In this document: positions 8,696-17,986 of the stretch, one piece after another
Layout of the letters: the number at the start of each line of letters is the position of its first letter
Position numbering within the stretch: the stretch's first letter is position 1
Origin: Oscillatoria sp. FACHB-1406
GTDB lineage: Bacteria > Cyanobacteriota > Cyanobacteriia > Cyanobacteriales > Spirulinaceae
Direction: 5' to 3'
Assembly: GCF_014698145.1 (NCBI RefSeq)
Contig: NZ_JACJSM010000015.1
Span: 1-64,000 of the forward strand
DNA: 64,000 nucleotides
Made by a program: the position numbers and the translations under genes
Notes under the pieces: generated by a model
Told to the model about the DNA's origin: nothing
Database searches by the model: none
The model's input: only the letters and a program-made list of their open reading frames with translations

Positions 8696-9490
8696 ATGTG
8701 GAATTGGCAGCATTGGCAAGGACAACCTTACTTAACTTGCGACTTATTAAAAGAATGGCCTCACGGCTTCTTTACCCAGCAATTTGCGGGGCAGACACCC
8801 GAACAATTAGTCACTGTATTGCATCCGGAAGCGCGCGCCTACCGCGTTAAACAAGTCCACGGCGATCGCGTCCTGACTCCGAGCGAAATTGCCGCCGCCA
8901 TGACTGAAGACGCTAACTTTCCTCCCGCCGATGGCGTACTCACCGAAACCCCGCAGCAGTCAGCATGGGTAGCCAGTGCCGATTGTACGCCCGTCCTGAT
9001 TGGCGATACGGGAACCGGACGAGTGGCTGCGGTTCATGCGGGGTGGCGGGGAACGGCAAAACGCATCGTTCCGGAAGCGATCGCGCGTTTCCTCGCCCTG
9101 GGGAGTCGCCAAGAGAATTTGCGAGTTGCATTAGGGCCTGCGATTGCCGGTAGAGTGTATCAAGTTACCGAAGATGTTGCCGCCGAAGTGGGCAAAAGTC
9201 TTGTTTTTGGCGATCGCAAAGCGGCACGCGCCGCCCACTCCGACACAATTCTCGAAACCCTGCACCAACTCCCCGAACCCCCACTCCTCGCCGATCCCCA
9301 GCCGGGACGCATTCGCTTAGACGTGCGGCGTATCAATGTCTTGCAACTCGAAGACTTAGGGTTTGCTCGCGAACAAATTGCGGTTACAGAGCATTGTACC
9401 TACCAGCAACCGGAATACTTTTTCTCCTACCGCCGCAGCGCCGAAAAAAAAGTGCAATGGTCGGGAATTGTGAGTACGGCGGTTATTTGA
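8696..9490 (+). CDS. pgeF: Peptidoglycan editing factor PgeF (YfiH/DUF152, multicopper 'laccase' domain)
   Basis: Zn/Cu-binding enzyme of the YfiH family; the E. coli member removes mis-incorporated L-Ser from UDP-MurNAc. In the 264-residue protein the metal/catalytic motifs are VKQVHGDRV (H55), SADCTPV (C97) and AAVHAGWRGT (H114), in family order and spacing. It follows holB by 14 bp on the same strand and is convergent with the M48 peptidase gene. Confidence 0.88.
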   Translation: MWNWQHWQGQPYLTCDLLKEWPHGFFTQQFAGQTPEQLVTVLHPEARAYRVKQVHGDRVLTPSEIAAAMTEDANFPPADGVLTETPQQSAWVASADCTPVLIGDTGTGRVAAVHAGWRGTAKRIVPEAIARFLALGSRQENLRVALGPAIAGRVYQVTEDVAAEVGKSLVFGDRKAARAAHSDTILETLHQLPEPPLLADPQPGRIRLDVRRINVLQLEDLGFAREQIAVTEHCTYQQPEYFFSYRRSAEKKVQWSGIVSTAVI

Positions 9491-9603
9491 AATGCGATCG
9501 CGTCTGGAGGGATTCGACACTTGATCCAAAAATGATACGGTTTCGGAACGCTCTAAAAAACCTTACCGAATCATTGCTCTCTAGCGCGATCGCTGCTCTA
9601 CCT

Positions 9604-11499
9604 TCAACGCCGAAAAATTAAAGCTCTATCGATTTGACAAATCTTTTTCTTAAGCTTACCAGAATCGGCGTGGTTCAAAATGATGATATAGGCTTGAGTA
9701 GGAAACGGCACATTTGTAACAATCGAGTCAACTAACTTTTGACCCGCATATGAATTTTCAATCAAACCTTTTTTACGAATAATTCCTAAAACACAAAAGT
9801 GTTTTTCAGGTAAATACTTAACTACTTTCTCAACCAAATAAGCTTCTTTAACCTCTGGATAAGAAGCTATCTGCTGTCTCAGTTCATTGACCTGTGATGC
9901 TTTCAGAGTGTGAGATTTAAAACTATCGTTATCCCACACGCTAGCTCTTTCTTGTTGTGCTTTTAGTAAAAGTTGATAATGTCGCTCTGCTCGTTTGCGA
10001 TATTTCTGAGCCTCCTCGGTTTGACCTTGCCGCCAGAAAAAACTAGAAACTAACTCACAACCGTCTACAGCCCAATCTATATTTTGCGCTATAGCTTTTT
10101 CGATATAGGCAATACCTGATGGATCTGCCTTGCTTAAAAGAACTTGTCCAATCGTGTAGTTTGCTTCTGCACGATCGGGCTGAATTTTTAACACATCCTG
10201 CAATAAAGGAAGTGCTGCTTCAGCACCTTGCAGTTCCAAGGTGTAATAAGCTCGTTCCCAGGTCTCTTCTTCGCCTAGGCTTTGCATCTGAGCTTTTTGT
10301 TCTAAAGCTTGCAGTTTATTTTTGGTTTCCTGTAGGTATGCGTAGCGCTGTCGCCAAGGGGTTGATACAGATTCTTGCCAATGTCGATCGAACTGTGTAG
10401 CAAACTGGTGTAAAGTGTCTCCCAGAAGGTGTTCTGCTGCACTGGTTTGGAGGGTTACTGACTGAAACGTTTGCGATCGCGCGATCGGATAACCGAGCGA
10501 TTTCAGTCGATCGCTAAGGCAGGGATGCGTATCTGCATAATTGGTTTTTTGGACAAGCGCCTGCCCTAACCATTCTTTAGTCTGCTCTTCGGCAATCGGA
10601 CTGTGCAAAACGGTTAACATAGATGAATAAGTATTGCTCGATGGCTCGACCTGATGCTCGACCTGTTTATGGATATCTGACCAAAATGAACTCTCCAGAA
10701 AACGAGCCTTTACTTCTACGTTGATTAGAGCTTCGGCCATATTTTTGGCTCCAGTCAGTTGAGATGCACAGCGATCGGCTTCATACTCATTCATTCTGGC
10801 TAGCGTAAAAGAGTAGGCATTAAAAGAAGGCCAATACCAATCTAAGAAGCGATTAAATAGAACAGATGCTCCAGAGCGATCGCTTTGATGCAATCGTTCG
10901 TAAATCTGCATCCAAGTTTTGCGAATTCGATAAATCCATGCTGCAAAGCGAGAATGGTTGCCAGAGAGATGACCTAACTCGTGCGCCAGAACGGCTTTAA
11001 GTTGTTCCAGCGATAAGGATTGCATTAAGGGAAGTCCTAAAAGTAAGTAGTTTTCCTGCCAACCCAAAATACTCAGTCGTGGAACTTGAACGACTGCTGC
11101 ATTGAAATCTCGATTTAATAAGATATTGTGAAATCGGGGAGCTTGGAGTTTGGTCGTTAATTCATCGACTAGGGCAAATAATTGAGGAACTTGACGACGA
11201 CTCAGTTTCAAACCTTCAGGCGGAGGGAAAGTCACCCAAAGCGATCTCGCGATCGCCCATGCAGGAATGAGTAACAAGATAACCAGCTTAATAATGGCAC
11301 CATTGACACGGTGACTGAAAACAATAAATGAGATAACTAACCCAATTAGTGTTAACAGCCCAGCCAGTACCAGAAAGATGTAAACATACCCTAGTAAGGC
11401 AAACAGCGCAACTCGGCGGCGATAACTCCCAGGATGTGTCTTCGAGAAGTTTTCTAGCTTTGCAACTAAGGCCTCAAACTGTTCCTGTGCGATCGTCAT
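9604..11499 (-). CDS. M48-family membrane metalloprotease with TPR region
   Basis: HtpX/Ste24-like zinc endopeptidase of 631 residues. Two hydrophobic segments at roughly 33-63 and 68-88 precede the protease domain with HELGH (H173, E174, H177) and the downstream NEYEAD glutamate (238-242). Residues about 430-510 hold TPR-like repeats (ALPLLQDVLKIQPDRAEANYTIGQVLL). The C-terminal 120 residues are not recognised. Known family members take part in membrane-protein quality control; the substrate here is unknown. The start ATG at 11499 is preceded by AGGTAC. Confidence 0.85.
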   Translation of the reverse strand: MTIAQEQFEALVAKLENFSKTHPGSYRRRVALFALLGYVYIFLVLAGLLTLIGLVISFIVFSHRVNGAIIKLVILLLIPAWAIARSLWVTFPPPEGLKLSRRQVPQLFALVDELTTKLQAPRFHNILLNRDFNAAVVQVPRLSILGWQENYLLLGLPLMQSLSLEQLKAVLAHELGHLSGNHSRFAAWIYRIRKTWMQIYERLHQSDRSGASVLFNRFLDWYWPSFNAYSFTLARMNEYEADRCASQLTGAKNMAEALINVEVKARFLESSFWSDIHKQVEHQVEPSSNTYSSMLTVLHSPIAEEQTKEWLGQALVQKTNYADTHPCLSDRLKSLGYPIARSQTFQSVTLQTSAAEHLLGDTLHQFATQFDRHWQESVSTPWRQRYAYLQETKNKLQALEQKAQMQSLGEEETWERAYYTLELQGAEAALPLLQDVLKIQPDRAEANYTIGQVLLSKADPSGIAYIEKAIAQNIDWAVDGCELVSSFFWRQGQTEEAQKYRKRAERHYQLLLKAQQERASVWDNDSFKSHTLKASQVNELRQQIASYPEVKEAYLVEKVVKYLPEKHFCVLGIIRKKGLIENSYAGQKLVDSIVTNVPFPTQAYIIILNHADSGKLKKKICQIDRALIFRR

Positions 11500-11703
11500 A
11501 AAAGTACCTCTATTAACAATCGAAAGAGGGGTTTAATTAACTCCTTACTCTAAGTTAGCTGTAGCCAACTTGAGTAGTACCCGTAACGACGATCTTTACA
11601 AATATTAAAAGTAGACCGGCGCGATGTATTCACCAAAAATTAGCGGTCTAACTTAGAATTGTATTACAGGTGAGCTACAATTTTAGATTAGCCCAGAGAA
11701 GCA

Positions 11704-12228
11704 ATGAACGATAGTCCGACGAGCGCCGCTGCCCACAGCCAGTTGATGGCGCAATACAACCAGTGGATGAACTCCCGCTTGTATGAGCTTTGCGCCACAC
11801 TGCCAGACACAGAACTTCGCAAGGAGCGCGGAGCCTTTTTTAAGTCGATCTACGCCACCCTCAATCATATTGCGTATGGCGACCTCGCTTTTCTGTCTCG
11901 TTTCACGGGCAATCCAAGCGTCGTCCCCGAACCGGGTGACGACCTCTTTGGTACGTTTGATTTGTTGAGGGTGCAGCGTGCAGCGCTGGATCGACGTATT
12001 CTGGTCTGGTCGGAGGCGCTTTCCCCGGCTTGGCTTGCAGAGTCGCTAACGTACACCAGTAAGATTGACGGCAAGACTCGAACGGTTCCAAAGTGGATTC
12101 TAGTCGCGCATATGTTCAATCATCAAACGCACCACCGAGGTCAAGTCACCACACTCCTATCGCAAATGGGTCTAGATATTGGTTCGACTGACATTCCGTT
12201 CATGCCGCAGTTCCAGGCTGATGCCTAA
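11704..12228 (+). CDS. DinB family protein (YfiT/DinB four-helix metal-binding fold)
   Basis: A 174-residue putative thiol S-transferase-type DinB protein. Metal-ligand histidines are placed as in the family: TLNHIAYGD early, and MFNHQTHHRGQVTTLL near the C-terminus. The C-terminal GLDIGSTDIPF motif is common in proteobacterial relatives. The gene has no GCGATCGC site, while most genes of this length nearby have one, which hints at acquisition by transfer but is weak evidence. Biological role unknown. Confidence 0.85.
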   Translation: MNDSPTSAAAHSQLMAQYNQWMNSRLYELCATLPDTELRKERGAFFKSIYATLNHIAYGDLAFLSRFTGNPSVVPEPGDDLFGTFDLLRVQRAALDRRILVWSEALSPAWLAESLTYTSKIDGKTRTVPKWILVAHMFNHQTHHRGQVTTLLSQMGLDIGSTDIPFMPQFQADA

Positions 12229-12258
12229 CCTATTCTTGAAAATGTCCTTACTGTCACC

Positions 12259-14625
12259 CTACGATCGCGAAGCAACTTGTTGCGAAAGTTCCTCTTCCTC
12301 CTCCTCGTCTTCTTCCTCTTCCGCGTCCAAATCCGGCAAATCTTCCGCCTTCTGACTTTCCTTGAGGGAACGACGCTTTTTAGTAGCGCGTAACTTCGGC
12401 GTTTCCGAAAGCAGGACGGCGGTTTCGCTCGCTTCTGCTGGCATCTCGACTAATTCGCTATCATCCACCCCATTAATAACTACGCCTAACAAAGGTAATT
12501 CTGCTTCCACGAAGCGATCGAGCCGAGCGCTAAAAGGCGCTTTCAAGGTTACGCCGGGACGAGCAACTATGACAATACCCTCAACGAGGGGTTCGAGCAG
12601 CATGGCATCGTTGTAGCCCGAGAGAGGCGGCGAATCGACGATGACAAGATCGAAGCGCCCCTTCGCATCGTCGAGCAAGCGTTTGAACTCGCTCGATTCC
12701 AGGACAGCGGCGGCTTTTAGCTGCGGTCCGACTCCTGGAACGATGTAGAGGTTGGCAATGTTGGGAGCCAGTTGGAGGTAGTTGCTGCGGGCGTTGTAGT
12801 AGCTGAGGGGTTCGAGTTGAGCGTCGGGATCGGGTTCGATGCCGAGGGATCGCGCTACGGAAGGAGAGCGCAAATCGGCTTCAATGAGGAGGGTTCGCTT
12901 GCCTGCTTGTGCAGACGCGATCGCCAAATTATAAGCCGTTACCGTTTTTCCTTCATTGCCCATCTCGCTGGTTATCATAATCGTTTTCGCTCCCTTCGCG
13001 CCACTGCGACGCAGATTACTGCGGAAGAGTTCGTAAAAGTGCAAATCCTCTTGATTGTAGGGTTGAAGAATCGGACTAGCTTCGCCCTGCTGATTGAGAT
13101 TAAAAACTAACGGTAACTCTCCGAGCAAGGTGACATCGCGATCGCTTAAAATCCCTTGAATTTCCTTAACCGTATGAACGCGACCATCTAAGAACGAGAA
13201 GGCAAAAATAATTCCACTCGCTACAATCAACCCTGCCACCGTACCGCCCCCAATAGCTAACAGTGGATTAATCCCCCCCTTAACCACGGCAGGCGTTTCC
13301 GTAACGGCGGGCGGCTGGGACACCGTTAAACTCCCCGTCGTTTCTGCCTCCGCCGATTGTGCGTCCACCAACGACGAAAGCATATTGTTATAGAGCGTTT
13401 GCTTGAGTTGTAACTGTTGCTGCAAGCGCGACTTTTCTAACTGATTGCTCGGATAGCGCTCGTACTGCTGCTTCATTTGTTGCTCTTGGCGTTGTAGCGA
13501 TTGCAATTGACTGATTAGCGTATCCCGCTGCGTTCTCAACGTCACTAAATTATTCGCTAACTGCTGTCGTGCCGGATCCAAGCTGCTTTCCTTGCGAATT
13601 TGTCCCGGTAGCGGGGTAAGAACACCCGTTCCCATTAATTCCGTGTAGCGCTCCTGAAGCAGCCGTTCGGTGGATTGCTTTTGTTCGAGCAAGGTTTGTA
13701 TTTGCGGGTGTTCCGGTCGCAACTTCAAGCGCAACGGTTCCATTTGCATTTCAATTTCAAGCAATTTAGAGCGCAGGCTGCTCAAAATCGGGTCGGCACT
13801 CAGCATTGAGGAAGTGTAAGCTTGATCGGGATTCATCCCCAACTGAGAGCTAATACTGGCAATTTGAGCTTGCACTCCCTCTAAAGTAAGCTGCACTTGA
13901 CGCTGCTGTTGTTGCGAAGCGCTAATCCCGGCGAACAGCGTACCATCTTCGGCCGAAGCCATTGCTGCACCCTGTTGGCTGATGAACTGATAGTAGGCTT
14001 TTTCAACAGCTTGTTGGTCGCCTTGAGCTTGAACTAGGCGTTCTTTCAAAGCATCAATCTTGGTTCGCAGCAAAGCCGTATTAATCGCTCGGCTTTGCTT
14101 GACCATTTCCTGCATCAGCAAGTCAACGATCGAGACTGCACTTTTAGCAGCTTCGAGCTTATCTTTAGAAGTATCGCTTTTCGCTGCCTTTTCATACTTA
14201 ACCTCAAATTCAAAGGGTTCTTGCGGGGCTGCTGCGTCTCCTTTCTTTTTTGTGTCTTTAGCTGCGTCTTTACCGCCATCTTTTTTATCGGGAAATTTAA
14301 TTTCAACCTTTTCCTTGAGTTCATCGGGTTTCATCTGCGTTTTGTCCGAGACGGGCTTGAGAACTTGAGGTGAGAGCAAGGTATCTGGAGAAATTGCGAC
14401 CTGTTGACCTTGCTGTTGCAAAGCCTGTCCGGTTTGGGTAAACGTTGGCGGCGGCACGGAGAAGCGAAGTTTGCCTGCTGCCTCGTATTTGGGGGGTGTA
14501 GGTGGTGGCGGCGGTAACATAGAGAGCGCGCCACCCGCACCAACAACCAGTGCAAAACTAATAAGGGCAATGAGTTTGTTTTCGTCGAAGCTAACCGTAA
14601 AACGTTTAACAAGAGGTGAGGTCAT
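12259..14625 (-). CDS. Exopolysaccharide co-polymerase / BY-kinase-like protein (Wzz + ATPase)
   Basis: A 788-residue Wzc-like protein controlling polysaccharide chain length and export. There is an N-terminal membrane segment (about 18-37), then an unusual Lys/Asp-rich insert (KDGGKDAAKDTKKKG) and long coiled-coil helices. A second membrane segment at about 455-475 leads to a C-terminal ATPase with Walker A SEMGNEGKT (K560), Walker A' LLIEADLRSPS and Walker B FDLVIVDSPP. The tail has no tyrosine in the last 117 residues and ends in a Glu/Asp run, so classical Tyr-cluster autophosphorylation is unlikely. It is the last gene of the export operon. Confidence 0.88.
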   Translation of the reverse strand: MTSPLVKRFTVSFDENKLIALISFALVVGAGGALSMLPPPPPTPPKYEAAGKLRFSVPPPTFTQTGQALQQQGQQVAISPDTLLSPQVLKPVSDKTQMKPDELKEKVEIKFPDKKDGGKDAAKDTKKKGDAAAPQEPFEFEVKYEKAAKSDTSKDKLEAAKSAVSIVDLLMQEMVKQSRAINTALLRTKIDALKERLVQAQGDQQAVEKAYYQFISQQGAAMASAEDGTLFAGISASQQQQRQVQLTLEGVQAQIASISSQLGMNPDQAYTSSMLSADPILSSLRSKLLEIEMQMEPLRLKLRPEHPQIQTLLEQKQSTERLLQERYTELMGTGVLTPLPGQIRKESSLDPARQQLANNLVTLRTQRDTLISQLQSLQRQEQQMKQQYERYPSNQLEKSRLQQQLQLKQTLYNNMLSSLVDAQSAEAETTGSLTVSQPPAVTETPAVVKGGINPLLAIGGGTVAGLIVASGIIFAFSFLDGRVHTVKEIQGILSDRDVTLLGELPLVFNLNQQGEASPILQPYNQEDLHFYELFRSNLRRSGAKGAKTIMITSEMGNEGKTVTAYNLAIASAQAGKRTLLIEADLRSPSVARSLGIEPDPDAQLEPLSYYNARSNYLQLAPNIANLYIVPGVGPQLKAAAVLESSEFKRLLDDAKGRFDLVIVDSPPLSGYNDAMLLEPLVEGIVIVARPGVTLKAPFSARLDRFVEAELPLLGVVINGVDDSELVEMPAEASETAVLLSETPKLRATKKRRSLKESQKAEDLPDLDAEEEEDEEEEEELSQQVASRS

Positions 14626-14702
14626 TTGAGTTATGAGTTATGAATTATGAGTTATGAATTATGAATGGTGAATTGTGAATTATGAGTGGTGAATTGTGAG
14701 TG
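14626..14702. repeat. Heptamer repeat block between SLBB export gene and BY-kinase gene
   Basis: Imperfect units GAGTTAT/GAATTAT/GAATTGT fill the stretch directly upstream of the kinase-like gene's ATG. They leave no ribosome-binding site and occupy more than half of the 129-bp gap after the preceding gene. Confidence 0.8.
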
Positions 14703-14754
14703 ATTAGGGAACGAGGAGCGGAACTGGAATTTAAGCTGTTTTTATCCGATCGCG

Positions 14755-16260
14755 CTAGCGTTGGTTGGGGTTACTTCTAAACAGATTAGGAATCGTATTA
14801 ATCAGCGAATCGCGAATGAAATTAAATAAGTTGGTGACGCTATTAATCGGTCGAGTAATGGTTCGTAAAACATAATCAATTTTGGCAAAGGTGCTGCGCC
14901 GCACGACGAAAATATCGCCGTCTTGAAGGGGGATATCTTGAGAAATATCGCCTTCGATCGCGGAGAGCGCATTCAGGGATTGCGATACCACTTTCCCTTG
15001 TTCGGGGTCGAAGCGCAATAGCCCAATCGAGTCGAGATCGGCATTTTCAAAGCTAAGACCGAGTTGGGCGAGGGCATCGACAAAAGTGCTACCATTTCTG
15101 AGCGTTAGCGAACCGATCGCTTCGTTGGCATAGCTCAAAACGTTGATGACGATTTGCTGTTGGGCGACGGTGGAGCGCGAGACTAAGCTGCGATCGTAGT
15201 CTTGGATGCTACCCACTTCAACTTTTGCCACAAAAACCGAATCGCCATCTTGCAGGCGTAAAGGCGGCAAGCGCGTGCCGTTTTGCAACGAATCGAAGAT
15301 ATTCACCTGACGTTCCAGTACCGTACCATCGGCTAGCGATCGCCGCACGACGACCGTTCGCAGATCTGCCCAATCGGTACTCCCACCCGCCGCCACAATC
15401 GCTTCGTCTACTTCTGCGCCCGGTACGAGGTTATAAAATCCGGGTTTTACCACTTCCCCCATCACCGTAATCGTTGCCGGACGAGGATTAGAAAGAGTGC
15501 TGGTGACATCGGGGTTTTGGTAGAGATAGCGCTGTCCCAATAGGTAGCTAATCTTAGAACTTAACTCTTCTAGCGTTAGCCCGATCGCGGGAACTCCCCC
15601 CAAAATCGGTACGACAAAGTTTCCCTCGATATTAATTGTCCCTTGGGCGTTGAATTCGGGGAAGTTAGCCACTTGCACCGACAGGTTGTCGCCAATTCCC
15701 AGACGATAGCGACTGAAGGGGTTGTTGTAGTCGAATTGAAAATTTTGCGGTGCGGGACTGGTGGGCGGAATTGGACTTTGGGGACCAAACGTTTCTGGGG
15801 GCGGTGGATTGTTGAAATCAAAAGTCGGCGGCGGGCTGTTGGAATTAAAAACCGGCGGCGGATTATTGTTATCGAAGGTGCGCGGCGGGCTGGCGGGGGG
15901 CTGTTCGGGGATGACGGGTAGGGGGATTTGGGCGGTTTGTTGGGGGGGATGGGGGGAGGGGGTGACGGAGGGAGGGGGTGAGGGGGTGATGGGGGGATGG
16001 GGTGAGGGTGCTTCGACTTCACCCAGCGCACTGAGGACGGGGAGAGGGGGGGATGGTGCTTCGACTTCGCTCTGGACAGGCAGCGCACCGGGGAGGCTGG
16101 GAGGGGTGAAAGGCGGCGCAATGACTGCATTTTCAACTTCTTCAGCGCTAGCTGAGCTTTGAGGCTCATTGATTTCGGCAGCCAGGGAGAATTTAGCACC
16201 GGCTAAAACCGAAATACCCGCGATTAACAACAGCATTGAAGAATTGCGAACGCTTTTCAT
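14755..16260 (-). CDS. Polysaccharide export protein with SLBB domains (Wza-like)
   Basis: Outer-membrane/periplasmic export protein of 501 residues. Signal peptide at 1-28 (MLLLIAGISVLAGAKFSLAA). A very Pro-rich linker (about 45-170; PPPSVTPSPHPP, NNNPPPVF units) follows. Next comes the Poly_export domain beginning RYRLGIGDNLSVQVANFPEF and two SLBB-like domains (TVMGEVVKPGFYNL...; SLTLRNGSTFVDALAQLG...). No lipobox cysteine is visible. It sits 14 bp downstream of the cyanoexosortase-associated gene, in the same operon. Confidence 0.88.
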   Translation of the reverse strand: MKSVRNSSMLLLIAGISVLAGAKFSLAAEINEPQSSASAEEVENAVIAPPFTPPSLPGALPVQSEVEAPSPPLPVLSALGEVEAPSPHPPITPSPPPSVTPSPHPPQQTAQIPLPVIPEQPPASPPRTFDNNNPPPVFNSNSPPPTFDFNNPPPPETFGPQSPIPPTSPAPQNFQFDYNNPFSRYRLGIGDNLSVQVANFPEFNAQGTINIEGNFVVPILGGVPAIGLTLEELSSKISYLLGQRYLYQNPDVTSTLSNPRPATITVMGEVVKPGFYNLVPGAEVDEAIVAAGGSTDWADLRTVVVRRSLADGTVLERQVNIFDSLQNGTRLPPLRLQDGDSVFVAKVEVGSIQDYDRSLVSRSTVAQQQIVINVLSYANEAIGSLTLRNGSTFVDALAQLGLSFENADLDSIGLLRFDPEQGKVVSQSLNALSAIEGDISQDIPLQDGDIFVVRRSTFAKIDYVLRTITRPINSVTNLFNFIRDSLINTIPNLFRSNPNQR

Positions 16261-16274
16261 CCTTCCAGTTCTCC

Positions 16275-17018
16275 CTACTTCTGATTTTTCGGATTCCGCG
16301 TTGCCGCGATCGCCGTTTCGTGGACTTGTTGGGCTAAAGTTGCCATTTTGTCTCGAACCGGGGCAATTTCGGCAAGCGGCGCGATCGGCATTTGGATGCT
16401 AATCGCGATCCACGGTTGGCGATATCCGCGCAATTGCGCGCTTTGGTCGGCGGCGAACCAGGCGGCGGGGTTGGGGTTGCCGCCCTCGGGCCAAGCGTAC
16501 CATTGAGCGACGGCAAAGGTAGCGCGATCGCTCCAGGCTCGGAAGAAGCGCGTTTCGATGGGAATCTTGCCTTTTTCGCTTTCTACTTCAAATTTTAACG
16601 AACTGCGAGAATCGGTTTTCCAGCGATCGAGTCCTTTAATATCCACCCAATCGATTTCGGGTTGAGCTTTAGGGTCGTTTTGCGGTCGTAGTAGCAAGAT
16701 AATCGGTTTGCTGGCGGGATCGGTGTTGGCTTCGGGTTGAATTTTTTGAACGAACCATTTGTGTCCCCCGATACTCGCTTGTTCTCCCTCTAGGGTTTTC
16801 CATCCGGGAACGGAAAGTCCCGTTGTCGTCAACTGTCTGAGTTGCGCGAGGTTTTCCACGGGAAGGGGTTTTTTCCAAGTCCATTTCCCGCTTAAGTAGT
16901 GGGGAACTGCACCGATGGCGAGAATGAGTAGGAAGAGGGCGATTAGGGCAATGCGAGCGATGCGCGATCGCGTTACGGATTGAGAGGGGCGAGCGACTTC
17001 AACGGTGTTAGAACTCAT
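16275..17018 (-). CDS. Cyanoexosortase system-associated protein
   Basis: A 247-residue protein with one N-terminal membrane segment (about 22-43) and a periplasmic domain (GWKTLEGEQASIGGHKW, WYAWPEGGNPNPAAWF). Its place and size match the partner protein found beside cyanoexosortases, analogous to EpsI-like proteins. Its start overlaps the cyanoexosortase stop by 4 bp (ATGA), indicating translational coupling. Confidence 0.75.
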   Translation of the reverse strand: MSSNTVEVARPSQSVTRSRIARIALIALFLLILAIGAVPHYLSGKWTWKKPLPVENLAQLRQLTTTGLSVPGWKTLEGEQASIGGHKWFVQKIQPEANTDPASKPIILLLRPQNDPKAQPEIDWVDIKGLDRWKTDSRSSLKFEVESEKGKIPIETRFFRAWSDRATFAVAQWYAWPEGGNPNPAAWFAADQSAQLRGYRQPWIAISIQMPIAPLAEIAPVRDKMATLAQQVHETAIAATRNPKNQK

Positions 17019-17953
17019 GGATTTGACTCCTCGGGAGTTTCAGTCGGTTCTGCCACGGGGCTGGGTTCTGGCTGCTCTTTCATGGGTGCGGGGTTGCGAT
17101 CGAAATATTTGATAACTTCGAGCAAAACAACAATTAAACCTAGCATACAAGTCGAGTAAACGTCGCCTCCCCAACCTTCATGCAGCCAAGCAAAGGCCCC
17201 TTCATTCCCCGTACCGTGGAAGTAGGTAAGCAGCGTGTTGCGAACGATATTGCCGGAAATGCTAATCGCGATCGCCCCGAGGAGCAGTAAAATCGTTTTT
17301 CGGCGCGATCGCAGCGTATCAGTCCAGTACAACAGCATTAGCGCCACGTATAAGCTAGTAAAGAGCATTTTTAGTCCCGCGCAGTAGGGCGCAACTTCTA
17401 CCAGTCTTCCCCCCACGGTTAAATAAATCCCTTCGACTTGGACGGGAATCCCGAATTGGATCAAAATAAACCCCGCCATCGTTGCAATGAAGGTTTGTAG
17501 GGGCAGGGTGTAAGGCGCAAGCAGGTAGGGAATGGCGTTGGGTGTGGCTAGGAAAACCAGCAAGAGCGGAAAGGATAGAAGTTTAAAGCCTTCGATTCCT
17601 TTGAGCCAAAGACACAATCCCGCTAAAATGACGGGGAATGATAGGTTCGTCCATTCGCTTAAGCCGGTTAAGTAGAAGATTGTGCCGAGGACGAGAAGGA
17701 AGGCTCCGAGGGGATGGGCGCGATCGCGCAAGCGCTGCCATTTTTTGCGTTTCTCCCAAACAATATAAGCCGCAAGCGGCAACCCGATCAGCCCGTGACT
17801 AAAATATTCGTGTTCGATACTAATGCTTTTGTGAATCCAGCCATCCACCCAATGCAGTAACAGCGGCGCATAGAGGGCAGTTAAGAGGGCCGCGATCGCC
17901 AGATTCAAAAGATTCTGTCGTTCGAGAAACGGTAGGGAGCGTTGACTTTGCAT
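17015..17953 (-). CDS. Cyanoexosortase (probably type B)
   Basis: Integral-membrane cysteine transpeptidase-like enzyme, thought to cleave PEP-CTERM-like sorting signals on exported proteins. The 312-residue protein has about eight hydrophobic segments and the exosortase triad: C191 (VAPYCAGLKMLF), R238 (GNIVRNTLL) and H258 (WLHEGWGG). The C-terminal Pro/Glu-rich tail is cytoplasmic. Assignment to type B rests on neighbours and is less certain than the family. It leads the four-gene minus-strand operon with SLBB and Wzc-like proteins. Confidence 0.85.
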   Translation of the reverse strand: MQSQRSLPFLERQNLLNLAIAALLTALYAPLLLHWVDGWIHKSISIEHEYFSHGLIGLPLAAYIVWEKRKKWQRLRDRAHPLGAFLLVLGTIFYLTGLSEWTNLSFPVILAGLCLWLKGIEGFKLLSFPLLLVFLATPNAIPYLLAPYTLPLQTFIATMAGFILIQFGIPVQVEGIYLTVGGRLVEVAPYCAGLKMLFTSLYVALMLLYWTDTLRSRRKTILLLLGAIAISISGNIVRNTLLTYFHGTGNEGAFAWLHEGWGGDVYSTCMLGLIVVLLEVIKYFDRNPAPMKEQPEPSPVAEPTETPEESNP

Positions 17954-17986
17954 GATTTCAGCCCGTTAAAATTCAAACTTCATAAC

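Noticed and set aside
15576-16199. 207-codon Pro/Ser-rich minus-strand frame
   Set aside because: It is an alternative frame of the Pro-rich linker of the SLBB export protein.
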